Part shown: in pieces, positions 36,294 to 47,505 of the stretch
Layout of the letters: the number at the start of each line of letters is the position of its first letter
Numbering within the stretch: the stretch's first letter is position 1
Assembly (NCBI RefSeq): GCF_950023065.1
Contig: NC_088679.1
Span: 16,368,001-16,432,000 of the forward strand
DNA length: 64,000 nt
Reading direction: 5' to 3'
DNA from: Planococcus citri
Lineage: Eukaryota; Arthropoda; Insecta; Hemiptera; Pseudococcidae
Notes under the pieces: model-generated
What the model was told of the DNA's origin: nothing
Database searches by the model: none
What the model saw: only the letters and a program-made list of their open reading frames with translations
Made by a program: the position numbers and the translations under genes

Positions 36294-38400
36294 TGGGGGG
36301 CCGCATAAGAATCACTAACACCCCCTGCAGATTCTCCGGGACAACTTTTTTCTTAAAGGGGGAGTCCTAAGGAACGTTTCTAGCCCTTGTCCTCAAAAAA
36401 AAAGTGGCCCTACTTACAAAATGGCGGCCATATTGATTGACAGGTCAGCCGAAATCGAAGATTTCGCGTTCCAACATAGGATAGCATAAAATTTTTTGAA
36501 CCGTACCAAAGTAGACCGAAAGAGCAGGCAAAAATTCATCACCTGTTAAAATTTCAAGTGCTAAAGTGCATTTTTCGATTTTTGGTGAATTTTCAAAAAT
36601 CAAATTTTGGCCAAAATGTGAGAAAAAAATCAAAATTTTACCAAATTGACCTAGAAAGCTGAAATTTGGGATATACACTATTTTCGACCTGCCAAATTGA
36701 TTGAAAACTGTTTCAAACCGTTTTAAGCAGTTCTGGAGCCGCCAGCAGATTTTTGAAACTCGAAATTCTCACAAAATCTCATCAAATGGAGTTGGAAACC
36801 CGAAATTAATTCTGCAAACTAATTTCAATTCGCTGTAAAGTCGACTGCAGGTAAATTTCAAGTCGTTTTGGAGCCTCCAGCGATTTTTTGAAAATTACTG
36901 GAGCATTCAGTACATTTCTTAAACTCGAAATTCCCACAAAATTTCATCAAATGAGGTTAGCTAGCCGAAATTTACTCTGCAAACTAATTTCAATTCAATA
37001 ATATGAAGTCGACTGCATGGTGGTTTCAAATGGTTTTGAAGCTTCCAGATACTTTTTGGAAATTTCAATTTTCCTAAAAACGCCATGAAATCTTTCAAAA
37101 AGTCACTGGAGGTTCCAAAATTACTTGAACCCTCCTGAAGTTGTCTTCAGAGGGTGTTAAAATTTGTTAACCCCATTTGATAAGATTTTGGGGAAATTTC
37201 AAGTTTTAAAAATCTACTGGAGGCTCCAGTAATTTTCAAAAAATCGCTGGAGGCTCCAAAACGACTTGAAATTTACCTGCAGTCGACTTCATAGCGTATT
37301 GAAATTAGTTTGCAGAATTAATTTCGACTTTCCAACTCCATTTGATGAAATTTTGTGGGAATTTCGAGTTTCAAAAATCTACTGGAGGCTCCATTTGACT
37401 TAAAATTCACCTGCAGTCGACTTCATAGCGTATTGAAATTAGTTTACAAAATCAATTTCGGCTTTCCAACTCCATTTAATTTGAAGAAATTTTGTGGGAA
37501 TTTCGAGTTTCAAAAATGTACTGGATGCTCCGGTAATTCTCAAAAAATCGCTGGAGGCTGCAAAACGACTTGAAATTTACCTGCAGTCTACTTCATAGCG
37601 TATTTAAATTAGTTTGTAGAATTAATTTCGACTTTCCAACTCCATTTGATGAAATTTTGTGGGAATTTCGAGTTTCAAAAATCTACTGGAGGCTCCATTT
37701 GACTTAAAATTCACCTGCAGTCGACTTCATAGCGTATTGAAATTAGTTTACAGAATCAATTTCGGCTTTCCAACTCCATTAAATTTGAAGAAATTTTGTG
37801 GGAATTTCGAGTTTCAAAAATGTACTGGATGCTCCGCGTAATTCTCAAAAAATCGCTGGAGGCTGCAAAACGACTTGAAATTTACCTGCAGTCTACTTCA
37901 TAGCGTATTTAAATTAGTTTGTAGAATTAATTTCGACTTTCCAACTCCATTTGATGAAATTTTGTGGGAATTTCAAGTTTCAAAAATGTACTGGATGCTC
38001 CAGTAATTCTCAAAAAATCGCTGGAGGCTCCAAAACGACTTGAAATTTACCTGCAGTCTACTTCACAGCGTATTGAAATTAGTTTGCTGAATTAATTTCG
38101 GCTTTCCAACTCCATTTGATGAAATTTTGTAAGAATTTCGAGTTTCAAAAATCTGCTGGAAGCTCCAGAACATGCTTAAAACGGTTTGAAACAGTTTCCA
38201 ATTGATTTGGCAGGTCGAAAATAAGGTATATCCCAAATTTCAGCTTTCCAGGTCAATTTAGTAAAATTTTGATTTTTTCTCACATTTTGGGCAAAATTTG
38301 ATTTTTGAAAATTCACCAAAAATCGAAAAATGCACTTAAGCACTTGAAATTTTGACAGGTGATGAATTTTTGCTTGCTCTTTCGATCTATGTACCTCGGT
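36294..38400. repeat. CTGGAG foldback element with about 300-bp internal tandem units
   Basis: The left arm (36294-36760) reads ggggggccgcataag, gcagattctccgggacaac, caaaatggcggccat, cgaccgaaagagcaggcaa-type, tgcatttttcgatttttggtg, aaagctgaaatttggga, agttctggagccgccag. The right arm (38110-38400) is its reverse complement as far as cgatctatgtacc, but the outermost GC-rich part is absent. The interior (36840-38110) repeats the block gcagtcgacttcatagcgta, ttgaaattagtttgcagaat, aatttcg-ctttccaactcc, gggaatttcgagtttcaaaa, actggaggctcc several times. Units at 37330-37625 and 37635-37930 are almost identical. Repeat-derived open frames starting MGISSFKNLLEAPF are not genes. Confidence 0.8.
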
Positions 38401-38529
38401 AAGGTCCATAACAACAGCAACCTATATCGTTCTGCCTCTGCCTGTTCTGTCAGGTTCCTTATAGTTCAACAACGTATATTCTCGAGAACGCCACCCTATA
38501 CTTTGAGTATAGAGAATTCAATATAAGTA

Positions 38530-38730
38530 AATTTAAGCATATGTTGCAACTTTTTATTTTTTTAAATTGATCCTCGAAGTAAAAGTAAAATTATTCAGAA
38601 AATTTTAATAGAACATTTTTATATTGAAACCAGTTAAAGAAAGTTTTGAACACATTTTTTAAACTAAAAATATTTCAACCATTGTACACCAAACAATGGA
38701 ATTCAAATTAAAAATATTAAGCATTCGAGC
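38530..38730. repeat. duplicated downstream block, copy 1 of the three-gene cluster
   Basis: The block aaattgatcctcgaagtaaa, attattcagaaaattttaat, agaacatttttatattgaaacc, aaagaaagttttgaacacat, atttcaaccattgtacac, gaattcaaattaaaaatatta is repeated at about 40530-40710 and 42190-42365. It marks the edge of each unit in the tandem duplication that carries the three paralogous minus-strand genes. Confidence 0.8.
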
Positions 38731-38888
38731 ATTATGATTAATTGATTTTTTAAAAAAAATGGATATAAATACCTAATTGAACACCGATGAATAATCAAAC
38801 TTGAACATACTTATCCTACCCACTAAAACAAAGGAATTGAAAATTACCACTTTGACGAAGAAAATATAGTACTTGAACATATTAAAAA

Positions 38889-40151
38889 TTACCCATCTGT
38901 ACGAGTATAATTCGTGAAGAACTGAAGAATTTCATTATGAAATGGTAAAGTATAATCAAAAATTCGTTGGTTACTCTTCACATATTTTTCAAATTTTGCG
39001 TTGTTCGAGAAGTACAAAGCTGACATTATCAAAATTTGTGCTACGATGTAATAAATGACAAGTAAGACCAGGAACCGAACAAAGTGATCTAAAACAAAAA
39101 AAACGACCACAACATTAAAAACTATGCATCTAGCTGTGTAACTGTAAATCAATTAGCCGCTTCACTATTCGCTGAAATACATATTAATTCAAAATCATTA
39201 ATCAAATAAGCAGTTCCTCACATCGTTTGAAAGTTTTTTAAAATCGTGAAGAACTCAGAGCATTATTCAAGATAAAACATTATCCAGCATTTGTTGGATC
39301 CACATTACAGCTGTACATAATGATCACTCGGATCACATACTCAACAAAGAGGGCTCAAAAAACGACCATTAAAACATCAAAACAAAAAATCAGATTATCA
39401 AGAATGGATAATAATACATATCTTCTCCTTACGTCTATCTGACAGGACATCATAAAATGTTGCTCTCCTTCCTTGAGGATATAATTCTTCAACAGCTGCA
39501 CCTTCTTCGGTATCTTGAGGATTGGTTTCTGACAACTATAAAGAACGGTGAACCATAAACAAACACTTTTCGGGATCCAATACGAACTTAAATTAATGTC
39601 AGATTTGAGATTTAACTTACTTCAGTTACATTAGAAACCAAATACGGCAACGTAGTGTCAATTTTCTTGGTGTTTTCTTTGACTTTTTCATTTAAAGCTT
39701 GAATCACGGGCGATATTCTCATCATTTCGCTTTTCATGCTTTTCACCTCATTTTCGAGTGATCTAATTTTACGGATCATTTCATCCTTGGTCATCTTCAA
39801 TTCTTCTTCGCCTATCAAAGGTTCCTGCAGAGAAAATCGAAAGTTTTTGTTATCTACTAAACTTGAAATCTGTACTATACTTGAAAAATAAATAAAGATA
39901 TCTTCACCAAAAAAAGTAAATAGAAAGTTGATAAAACCCATAACTTGATATTTAAAAAATAAATTAAATTTAAATTTAAATTAATATTCATTTTAAAAAT
40001 AATTATTAATAAAGGATAAGAAAAAAAAATATACAAACAAATAAAATAGGAGGGTAGGAAAGTGATAAAGCAGATGCAAAAACATTTCGATATGACTCAC
40101 CGGATCGTCCCATTCCTCCAGAGCTTTCTTTGAACCGCTGGTGCTAGCCAT
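38889..40151 (-). CDS. unrecognised coiled-coil single-pass membrane protein, paralogue A (4 exons, 185 aa)
   Basis: Exons on the minus strand are 40151-40101, 39824-39621, 39535-39433 and 39088-38889, total 558 nt, all GT-AG and in frame. Exon 1 encodes MASTSGSKKALEEWDDP. Exon 2 encodes an acidic start (EPLIGEEELK) and a heptad-rich helix (EMIRKIRSLENEVKSMKSEM), a likely coiled coil. Exon 3 is acidic and ends FYDVLSDR. Exon 4 has one hydrophobic segment (FVRFLVLLVIYYIVAQILIM) near the C terminus and a polar tail. There is no signal peptide, so the N terminus is probably cytosolic or nuclear with a C-terminal membrane anchor. Two paralogues follow in tandem. No family is recognised. A dead alternative last exon lies between exons 3 and 4. 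Confidence 0.75.
39210..39370 (-). pseudogene. relic or alternative last exon in paralogue A
   Basis: This block is homologous to the last exon of paralogue B (shared catcgtttgaaa, gataaaacattat, atttgttggatccacatta, atactcaacaaagag) and sits at the equivalent place, followed by the same gaccattaaaacatcaaaac intron sequence. It lacks about 60 bp encoding most of the membrane segment. Spliced from exon 3 to an AG at 39354-39355 it would read 25 residues (PLFVEYVIRVIIMYS...) and stop at 39280. It therefore encodes a truncated, probably non-anchored form. It is either a decaying exon replaced by 39088-38889 or a genuine alternative terminal exon. Confidence 0.65.
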
Positions 40152-40921
40152 TGTGAATAAAGTAATATACTAATTTATGAAAATGCAAAAAACTTCAACT
40201 TATCACACACTTTTTATTATTTTTCAGAAATGTTTCATCTATCATAATTTCTTTCACGATACAGATACACTGAGAATACTAAGCTGCATTGATTGTGCAT
40301 TGCATTTCACTTCTGAGTATAAAATAGGTACTAGGGAATGTTAATTCTTCGCAAGATCCACCTGACGTGGACTGACATTACTGGTAAAGTAACCTAGCGT
40401 AAACTTCGTAAACTAGGAACCAAGAAAATGATGAAATTTCACAAAGGCAAAAATCATATTCTTAAGAACGCCACAACTATAGACGGAGAATTCAATAAAA
40501 ATAATTTTATAAATTTATAATGTTGCAACTTTCTGTTTTTTCAAATTGATTCCTGAAGTAAAAGTTAAATTATTCAGAAAATTTTAATAGAAAATAGAAC
40601 ATTTTTATATTGAAACCACTTTAAAGAAAGTTTTGAACACATTTTTTAAACTAGAAATATTTCAACCATTGTACACAAAACAATAGAATTCAAATTAAAA
40701 ATATTACCCACGTATTATGAAAAAAAAAAAAAAAAAAGGCAGGTACAAATTACAAGTAATTGAACACCGACGAGGCGACGAATTAAATATACACCTAACC
40801 AAGTATCCACTAAAACAAAGGAATTGAAAATCACAACAATGAAGACATATGAAATCAAAAATTACACATCTGTGTAAATAAAACAGCCACAAGAAATTCA
40901 TTCAAAATCATTAATCATTAC

Positions 40922-41769
40922 TTAGTTCTTAACATCGTTTGAAATTTTCTTTAAATTCTGAAGAAATGGACAATCACTTACATTACCTACATTATTATAG
41001 ATTGAAGATAAAACATTATTCGGAATTTGTTGGATCCACATTACATACTCGTTGAATTTTGATTTGTCCAAGAAATACAAAGCCGCCAGCAGCAAAATTT
41101 GTACACTGCTGTACAGTATGATCGTATAGATCACAAACTCAACAAAGAGTTCTAAAAAAAAAGACCATTAAAACATCAAAACAAAAAATCAGATTATCAA
41201 GAATGAATAATAATATTATCTTCTGATTACTTTCATCCGTCAGGACATCATAAAATATATCACCTATAGCACCTCTCTTCCTTTTAGCACGTGAATTTAC
41301 AACAGCTTCATCTTCCTCGGAATCTTCAGAAGAATCGAAATCTGACAACTATAGAAGGGTGAACTATTAACAAACACTTTTCCGGATCTGATACGAACTC
41401 AATTAATGTCAGATTTCACTCACTTCGTTTACATTATAAACTGAATACGGCAACGTCTTGTCAGTTTTCTTAGTCTTGACTTTTTCATTTAAAGCTCGAA
41501 TCTTTGGCGATATTCTCATCATTTCGCTTTTCATGCTTTTCACCTCATTTTCGAGTGATCTAATTTTACGGATCATTTCACCGTTGGTCATCTTCAGTAC
41601 TTTTTCGCCCATCGAAGGTTCCTACAGAGAAAATCGAAAGTTTTTGTTACTAAAACTGAAATCTGTATAGTTGGGTGAGTGATAAAGCAGATACAAACAC
41701 ATTTCAATGACTTACCGGATCGTCCCATTTGTCCTTAGCTTTCTTTGAACGACGACGGGTGTTAGCCAT
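40922..41769 (-). CDS. unrecognised coiled-coil single-pass membrane protein, paralogue B (4 exons, 199 aa)
   Basis: Exons are 41769-41716, 41621-41424, 41348-41231 and 41151-40922, total 600 nt, same phases as A. Exon 1 reads MANTRRRSKKAKDKWDDP, more basic than A. Exon 2 keeps the coiled coil almost unchanged (EMIRKIRSLENEVKSMKSEM). Exon 3 has an acidic run (DSSEDSEEDEAVV) followed by a basic RAKRKRG patch that could act as a nuclear localisation signal. Exon 4 carries the hydrophobic segment (VIYTIILYSSVQILLLAALY) and a polar C terminus. Exon 4 is the intact counterpart of the relic in A. Confidence 0.75.
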
Positions 41770-42381
41770 TGTTAATAAAGTACAATTTTATGGAAAATTC
41801 ACAAAACTTCAACTTATAACAGAACTTTTAATGTTTTCCGAAGATGTTTCATTTATCCATTTTTCATCTTTCATGATACTGATACACCGAGAATACTGAG
41901 CTGCATTGCATCCCACTTCTACGTATAAAATACTTGGAGATACCTAGATTCACCTGACGTGGATGACATTTTTGGTAAACTAAATGATGAAATTTCGCAA
42001 AGGCAAAAATTAGCAAAAATCATGAAACAAAACAACGAGTGATAACTGATAAGATAACAACCACAATAATAACAACAACAACCTATCGTTCTGCCTGTTC
42101 TGCCATGTTCCTGTTCAACATATAATCTGATAGAGAATTCATTTTTCAATACGAATAAGTACCTAAATAATTTTAATGTAGCAACTTTCTGTTTTTTTAA
42201 ATTGATTCCTGAAATAAAATTATTCAGAAAACTTTTTTAGGTACTTAGAACATTTTTATATTGTTAAACCAATTTAAAGAAAGTTCTGAACACATTTTTC
42301 AAACTAAAAGGTAGGTATTTCAACAAATTTACCACAAACAATAGAATTCAAATTAAAAATATTACCCACGTATCATGAAAA

Positions 42382-42434
42382 AATATATATATATATATTG
42401 GTAGACAGGTAGGTAGGTATAGGTAGGTAGGTAC
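42382..42434. repeat. (AT)n and (GTAG)n microsatellites
   Basis: An AT dinucleotide run (about 42383-42399) is followed by a GTAG tetranucleotide run (about 42408-42434), immediately beyond the downstream block of paralogue C. GTAG/CTAC tetramers recur throughout the window. Confidence 0.9.
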
Positions 42435-42572
42435 AATTGGTACAACTACAAACTACAAAATGAAATACATAATTGAACACCGCTGAATTAACATAAACCT
42501 ACCCACACTAAACAAAGGAATTGAATGAAAAATCACCACAACTTCGATGCGTAGATTAATCTACAACCATCA

Positions 42573-43478
42573 TTAGATAAGAAGCAAAGAAGCAGTCGCA
42601 ATATTACCGATAATTTTTAAGGTACTATTAACAAATTCAACCTGTTGTACATCGCCCAATAAGTACGAAGTCGTCAACAAGAAAATTTGTACAGTGCAGA
42701 ATATAATGATCACTTGGGCCACGAACTGAGAAAAGAGACCTAAAAAAAAAACGATCATTAAAATATCGAAACAAAGAATTAAATTATAAAATGAGTAATA
42801 ATTAATAATATCTTCTTCTTACGATGAAATCTATCGGCTGTCGGGACCTCAAAATCGAAAAATGATCTGGCACCACCAACATCTGGTTCTCCAATAGGCA
42901 CAATAGCTCCATCTTCTTCGGTATCTTGAGAATCGGTATCTGCTGACAACTGTAGAAGGATGAATCATAAACAACAACTTTTCGGAATTTGATAAGTGAT
43001 ACGAAATCAATTACCTAACGTCTGATTTAACTTACTTCGGTTCTCATAATCTTCAACTCATTTTCGAGCATTCTGATTTTATTGATGAGTTGATCTTTGG
43101 ACATCTCCTCCAATATGTCTTCGCCAGCTATCGAAGGTTCCTGCAGAGAAAATCGAAAGTTTTTGGTTACTAAAGCTGAAATCTGTACACTTGGGTAGGT
43201 GATATGAAGCAGATAAAATAATATTTCGATATAATAATCACTACCGAATCGTCACAATCGTTCATGCTCTTCACCTCATCATCGTTGGACATTTCCAATA
43301 CGTCTTCGCCTATCGAAGGTTCCTGCAGGGAAAATCGAAAGTTTTTTCATTGTTACTAAACATGAAATCTGTATACTTGGGTAGGTGATGAAGCAGATAG
43401 GTACAAAAACATTTCGATATAACTCACCTGATCGTCCCATTCCTCCAGAGCTTTCTTTGAATCGCTGGTGCTAGCCAT
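42573..43478 (-). CDS. unrecognised single-pass membrane protein, paralogue C (5 exons, 175 aa)
   Basis: Exons are 43478-43428, 43322-43245, 43140-43036, 42949-42823 and 42739-42573, total 528 nt, all in frame. Exon 1 is nearly identical to that of A (MASTSDSKKALEEWDDQ). Exons 2 and 3 both start from the same EPSI(A)GED sequence and the same upstream intron sequence, so one exon was duplicated. The coiled coil is shortened to IRMLENELKIM in exon 3. Exon 4 is acidic and ends ADRFH. Exon 5 holds the hydrophobic segment (VIIIFCTVQIFLLTTSYLL). The donor after exon 2 is a weak GTAGTG. The copy is the most diverged of the three. Confidence 0.7.
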
Positions 43479-44618
43479 TATGAATATAAAGTAATTTACT
43501 AAATTATGAAAAATTCACAAAACTTCAACTTATAACAGAACTTTGAATGGTTTTCGAAAATGTTTCATTTATCTATCCTTCCTGATACAAATACCTACAC
43601 CGAGAATAATACCACATTCAGCTTTTACGTATAAAAATATAAAATACTCGAGATCCACCTGAGGCTTGACGTGTATTGACTATTGACTATTGAATTGATA
43701 TTATTTTAGCGTAAATTAAAATTACCAAAATAATCACTAAATAATCAGTGAAATTTCGGAAAAAGCGTAGTGAAACACGTTGATGTCTGAAAAAGCTTTC
43801 GAATCGTCCTCCTCCTCACCTCCTGTGTTCTGTTCTGCCTTTAGCCCAAGCCACAATGAGACGAGATGACAATGTTCCAGCTATTTTCAAAATTCAAATT
43901 GTTTTTTTTTTCTATTTTTCTCTCACTGGACTGAATATCTTCAGAAAAACATGTTTCTTTTACAAGAAAATTGTATATTTTCAAGTAAAAACCTCAAAAT
44001 TGTTAACCACTGCACAAAAAATTGTTGAAAATTAATTTCAATTCAAACTTCAAGTTCAAAAAAAAAAAAAAAAAAAAATTGAAGTTTGAAAGTTTTACTT
44101 TAGCGCTCTCTACAGGCGACAGCCGCCATCCAGGCAATAATCCACACATTTTTTGTTTGATAATAAAAAGCGTATTTTTACTATTTTACCGGCGATTTTC
44201 TGTTTCAAAATTAAATTATTCAATGAATTGTTCGTTGCATGAATATTGGAAAAAAGTTAACAAAGCATAGATCTTCATCAAACAACATCGTTCCAGATAA
44301 TTCAATGTTTCCCAAGAACTAGAATCTTGTCGTAAGTACGATCATCTTCATCTTCTTATCACTGAATAAACTACTAAACTACTGAAACTCATTCCCTGCA
44401 TGTTCATTCTAATCTGTTAAAAACAACGCGATGATTTCTCAAACACACCAGTTTTTCATTTCTAATTTCATCTCGAGTGTTTCAAGTTAATCACCATTGT
44501 TCGAATTCATAAAAATTGGTCAACATTGGTCTCATTTCACCCTTCATCACCTATACACTACTTGCCGCTGGTACGATTTCTGTACGCATTATCATTTCTA
44601 GGTACCACAGATTCGAAA
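43479..44618. promoter_or_regulatory. divergent intergenic region between paralogue C and GTF3C3
   Basis: This 1.1-kb stretch separates two diverging start codons and must hold both promoters. On the GTF3C3 side, a donor GTCGTAAGT (intron from 44332) and an acceptor tttctag ending at 44601 suggest a short non-coding first exon. On the other side, gtataaaa-containing blocks occur about 150-170 bp upstream of each of the three paralogues (near 40318, 41926 and 43640), a conserved position. A 20-base A run is at about 44059-44078. Confidence 0.45.
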
Positions 44619-47045
44619 ATGGACATCGAAGAGGTACCATCGACATCCTTGGGTGACGCCGATCTGCAGCTAGAAGTTATCGCCGAAACACCCATGGACA
44701 CCGAAGACAATAACCAGCAATCCGATGCGGTTTGTAAATTCCTCAACGGTGAAATCTCCTTCACCGATTACCTCGACCGAATGGACAAAATCGCCGAAGC
44801 AAGCACCGTTCAAACCGATGCACAAGATGATACTAAATCTGTACTAGGAGACATCATCGACGAAGCCGAAGTGCTCAGTTCGTCAGATGAAAACTCCGAA
44901 GACGAATCGAAGCCAGCTAAACCCAGAGGTGTAAGACGTACCGGTCGATCCAAGTTATCAGCTACGTTACGCGGTGTTATGGGTCAAGCTAACGTATGTT
45001 ACGCTCAAGGCGATACCGAAACGGCGGTTAAAATGTGCTTAGAAATAATCAAAGAAGAACCCCAAGCTTCCGAACCGTTCAAAACATTGGCTTCGATTTA
45101 CGAAGAAATGGGCGAATCGGAGAAAGCTGTACAGATGCGATTGATAGCTGCTCATCTAGGTCCGGCTAGCAAAGAAGAATGGATGGAGTTAGGTCAAATG
45201 TTGAAGAAAAAAGGCCATCATAAACAAGCTGTTATGTGCTACACGAAAGCTATCAATTACGATGAATTGAATTTAGAGTTATACGAGTTAAGAGCTTCGT
45301 TGATGAAAGAAGCTCGTATTCTTTCGGTCGAGGTTTACGGTTTCCTCAGAATACTCTACAAATTAGATCCTCAAAGAGAAGGTAAAAAGTTACTCGATTT
45401 ATGTATCAAAGTAGCACGAATGTATTATAACGAAAAGAAATACGAGAAATCGTGCAAAACGTTGAAGTACGCTTTTGAAAAACGACCAGATTTGATCAAA
45501 GACGCCGAAGTCAATTTGTACCTCGATATTTTAATCACTACGCTTAATTTCCACGAATGTCTCAACGTGATGGCTAAATTCTGCAGCGTCGAGTTTCAAA
45601 CAACCGAAGATCCTTTTACCATCGTAGAGTGCATCGTACCCGAAGAAATACCCATCGATCTTCGGGCCAAACTCATCGTAACATTAATCCATTTCGATTC
45701 GTTTGAAAACGCCAAAATACAAATAGACATCTTGCTCAAAGAGAATCCAGATATCATGGGCGATCTATTCTTCGACGTAGCCATGGAGTTAATAGACAAA
45801 GCTCAGTTCGAAGACTCGATCACGTTACTCGAACCTCTCACTCATACCGAAAGTTTCAACTCGGTTACCTTATGGTTTAAATTGACTCACTGCTACAAAG
45901 AAACCAATAAAATCAAAGAATGCCACGAAGCATTCCGTAGAGCTCTACAATGCCATCCTGACGATAAAGATCTCAAGTTGAAATTCTGCGAAGAACTAAA
46001 ATCAGCTCATTTGTACCAAGAAGCTATCGAATTGACCAAAGACGACGACATGAGCGTTTTGATCTACGAACGATGCAATATGTATTACCTGATCAAAGAC
46101 TACGAGAACTTCATCGAAACCGGACTTCAATTATTTCGTTTACATTGCAAAGAAATCAAAACAATCGAAGACTACAGTCTGCTCCTAGATGCTCTACGTT
46201 CGACTAAATCATTCAAAGATGTAGTTTCACCCTACGTTCCGATCACAGTCGATACTTCGGTTACTGTCGAACAAGAATGGGACATATTCGTCAAAATATT
46301 CGATATCTACGCCGAACGCAAAGATTACGACCTTTTGCAACAACTCACTCTGGATTTATCCCTTTCGTATAAATTCAACTCGGTCAAAGATCAGCTCAGA
46401 GTAGCTGTGGCTATCGCATCGTTCCTCAACCATGATTACGAAATAGCTTACGATATGATGAGATATTTCATAATACAAGCCAATAAGAACTCGTTGAAGT
46501 TCTGGAACTGTTTCAATCTTTTCACGTATTACTCGAGTTACAGCCGAATACACAAGTTCTTAATTCGCTACCTGATGAGAGCTTCGGAGAATAACAGTTT
46601 AATCGTATTATTTGCCAATAACTGTTTAACAGCTGGAACGTACAAGTATGCTCTGAACGATTACAGTATAGTGTTTCAAGATAAAGAAACCTCCATGGTA
46701 GCGTTACTTTTGGCTGTCGCTGTGTTACATATGTCGTGTTCGAAATTTTCCACTAATAGGCATTCGTTTACGTCGCAATGTTTAGCCTTTCTGTATAAAT
46801 ATCAGAATCTGAGAGGCGAACCGATGAATCAAGAAATTAATTATAATTTCGCCAGAGCTTTTCATCAACTTGAATTATTTCCTCAAGCTATACATTATTA
46901 TAAAAAAGCTTTAGAGTGTAAACCTGCGGTTAGCGATATGTACGATTTAAAGGCAGAAATCGCCTATAATTTGCATGTAATTTATATGAGCTCCGGTCAA
47001 CCGAGAGTTGCGAATATGTACTTACAGAAATACGCCGTTATATAA
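44619..47045 (+). CDS. GTF3C3: general transcription factor 3C polypeptide 3 (TFIIIC102-like TPR protein)
   Basis: A single 808-codon exon. It encodes the TPR subunit of TFIIIC that binds box A/B promoters of tRNA genes and recruits TFIIIB (yeast Tfc4, human TFIIIC102), acting in the nucleus. The N-terminal about 100 residues are acidic and low-complexity (SSSDENSEDES), then a basic linker, then TPR helices from about residue 118 (LRGVMGQANVCYAQGD, EPFKTLASIYEEMGE, EEWMELGQMLKKKGHHKQA) through a C-terminal TPR group ending YLQKYAVI. The length is close to the human protein (886 aa). The frame is open for 31 codons further upstream, but that part lacks an ATG and includes a likely splice acceptor at 44601, so ATG 44619 is chosen. 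DNA ligase IV starts 460 bp downstream. Confidence 0.93.
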   Translation: MDIEEVPSTSLGDADLQLEVIAETPMDTEDNNQQSDAVCKFLNGEISFTDYLDRMDKIAEASTVQTDAQDDTKSVLGDIIDEAEVLSSSDENSEDESKPAKPRGVRRTGRSKLSATLRGVMGQANVCYAQGDTETAVKMCLEIIKEEPQASEPFKTLASIYEEMGESEKAVQMRLIAAHLGPASKEEWMELGQMLKKKGHHKQAVMCYTKAINYDELNLELYELRASLMKEARILSVEVYGFLRILYKLDPQREGKKLLDLCIKVARMYYNEKKYEKSCKTLKYAFEKRPDLIKDAEVNLYLDILITTLNFHECLNVMAKFCSVEFQTTEDPFTIVECIVPEEIPIDLRAKLIVTLIHFDSFENAKIQIDILLKENPDIMGDLFFDVAMELIDKAQFEDSITLLEPLTHTESFNSVTLWFKLTHCYKETNKIKECHEAFRRALQCHPDDKDLKLKFCEELKSAHLYQEAIELTKDDDMSVLIYERCNMYYLIKDYENFIETGLQLFRLHCKEIKTIEDYSLLLDALRSTKSFKDVVSPYVPITVDTSVTVEQEWDIFVKIFDIYAERKDYDLLQQLTLDLSLSYKFNSVKDQLRVAVAIASFLNHDYEIAYDMMRYFIIQANKNSLKFWNCFNLFTYYSSYSRIHKFLIRYLMRASENNSLIVLFANNCLTAGTYKYALNDYSIVFQDKETSMVALLLAVAVLHMSCSKFSTNRHSFTSQCLAFLYKYQNLRGEPMNQEINYNFARAFHQLELFPQAIHYYKKALECKPAVSDMYDLKAEIAYNLHVIYMSSGQPRVANMYLQKYAVI

Positions 47046-47505
47046 TTTTGTCAAGTTTTTTTTTTTTTATAATGTACGTTTATAAAATACATGAATGGTT
47101 CTAAATTTTTGTTTTATTTTTAAAAGGCAAAAAGTGTCGATTTTTTTTCAAAGCTTGAAATCAAGTTTGAGGTTCTTAATTCAGATCGTGGCAAAAAATT
47201 TCAAAGCAGCTGGAAAGAAATACTAAAAAAAAAAAAAAGAAACCAACCACGTAGAATTTGGGGGGGGGCGACATTGAGTAGTATAATAAAAAAATTATTT
47301 TTCAAATTTTATTAAATCATACTTTTGAGTTATCGTTTTCGTAGATCAATTAAAAATAAAAAAAAAATAAAAATAAAGTGGATTTTTTTTAGAAAAGCGT
47401 TGAGAAATATTTATTTACCTACTCGTATTATTATATCACTTTCTAACCCTGTGAACTTATTTTTGATACGTTTCTTTTTACTTTGTTTACAGATAATTAA
47501 TAAAA
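47046..47505 (+). promoter_or_regulatory. spacer between GTF3C3 and LIG4
   Basis: It holds the 3' end of GTF3C3 (ttataaaatacatg near 47080 is the only polyadenylation-like signal seen) and the LIG4 promoter and leader. A 3' splice site (ctttgtttacag, ending 47492) sits 13 bases before the LIG4 ATG, so a non-coding first exon is possible. A G-run lies at 47261-47268. Confidence 0.4.

Noticed and set aside
37355..37841. Paired frames MGISSFKNLLEAPF in the 36-38 kb element
   Set aside because: Identical because of the tandem repeat; not a gene pair.
44526..44618. 31-codon N-terminal extension of GTF3C3
   Set aside because: It starts from TTG rather than ATG, has no coding character, and contains a likely splice acceptor at 44601; ATG 44619 gives the expected acidic N terminus.
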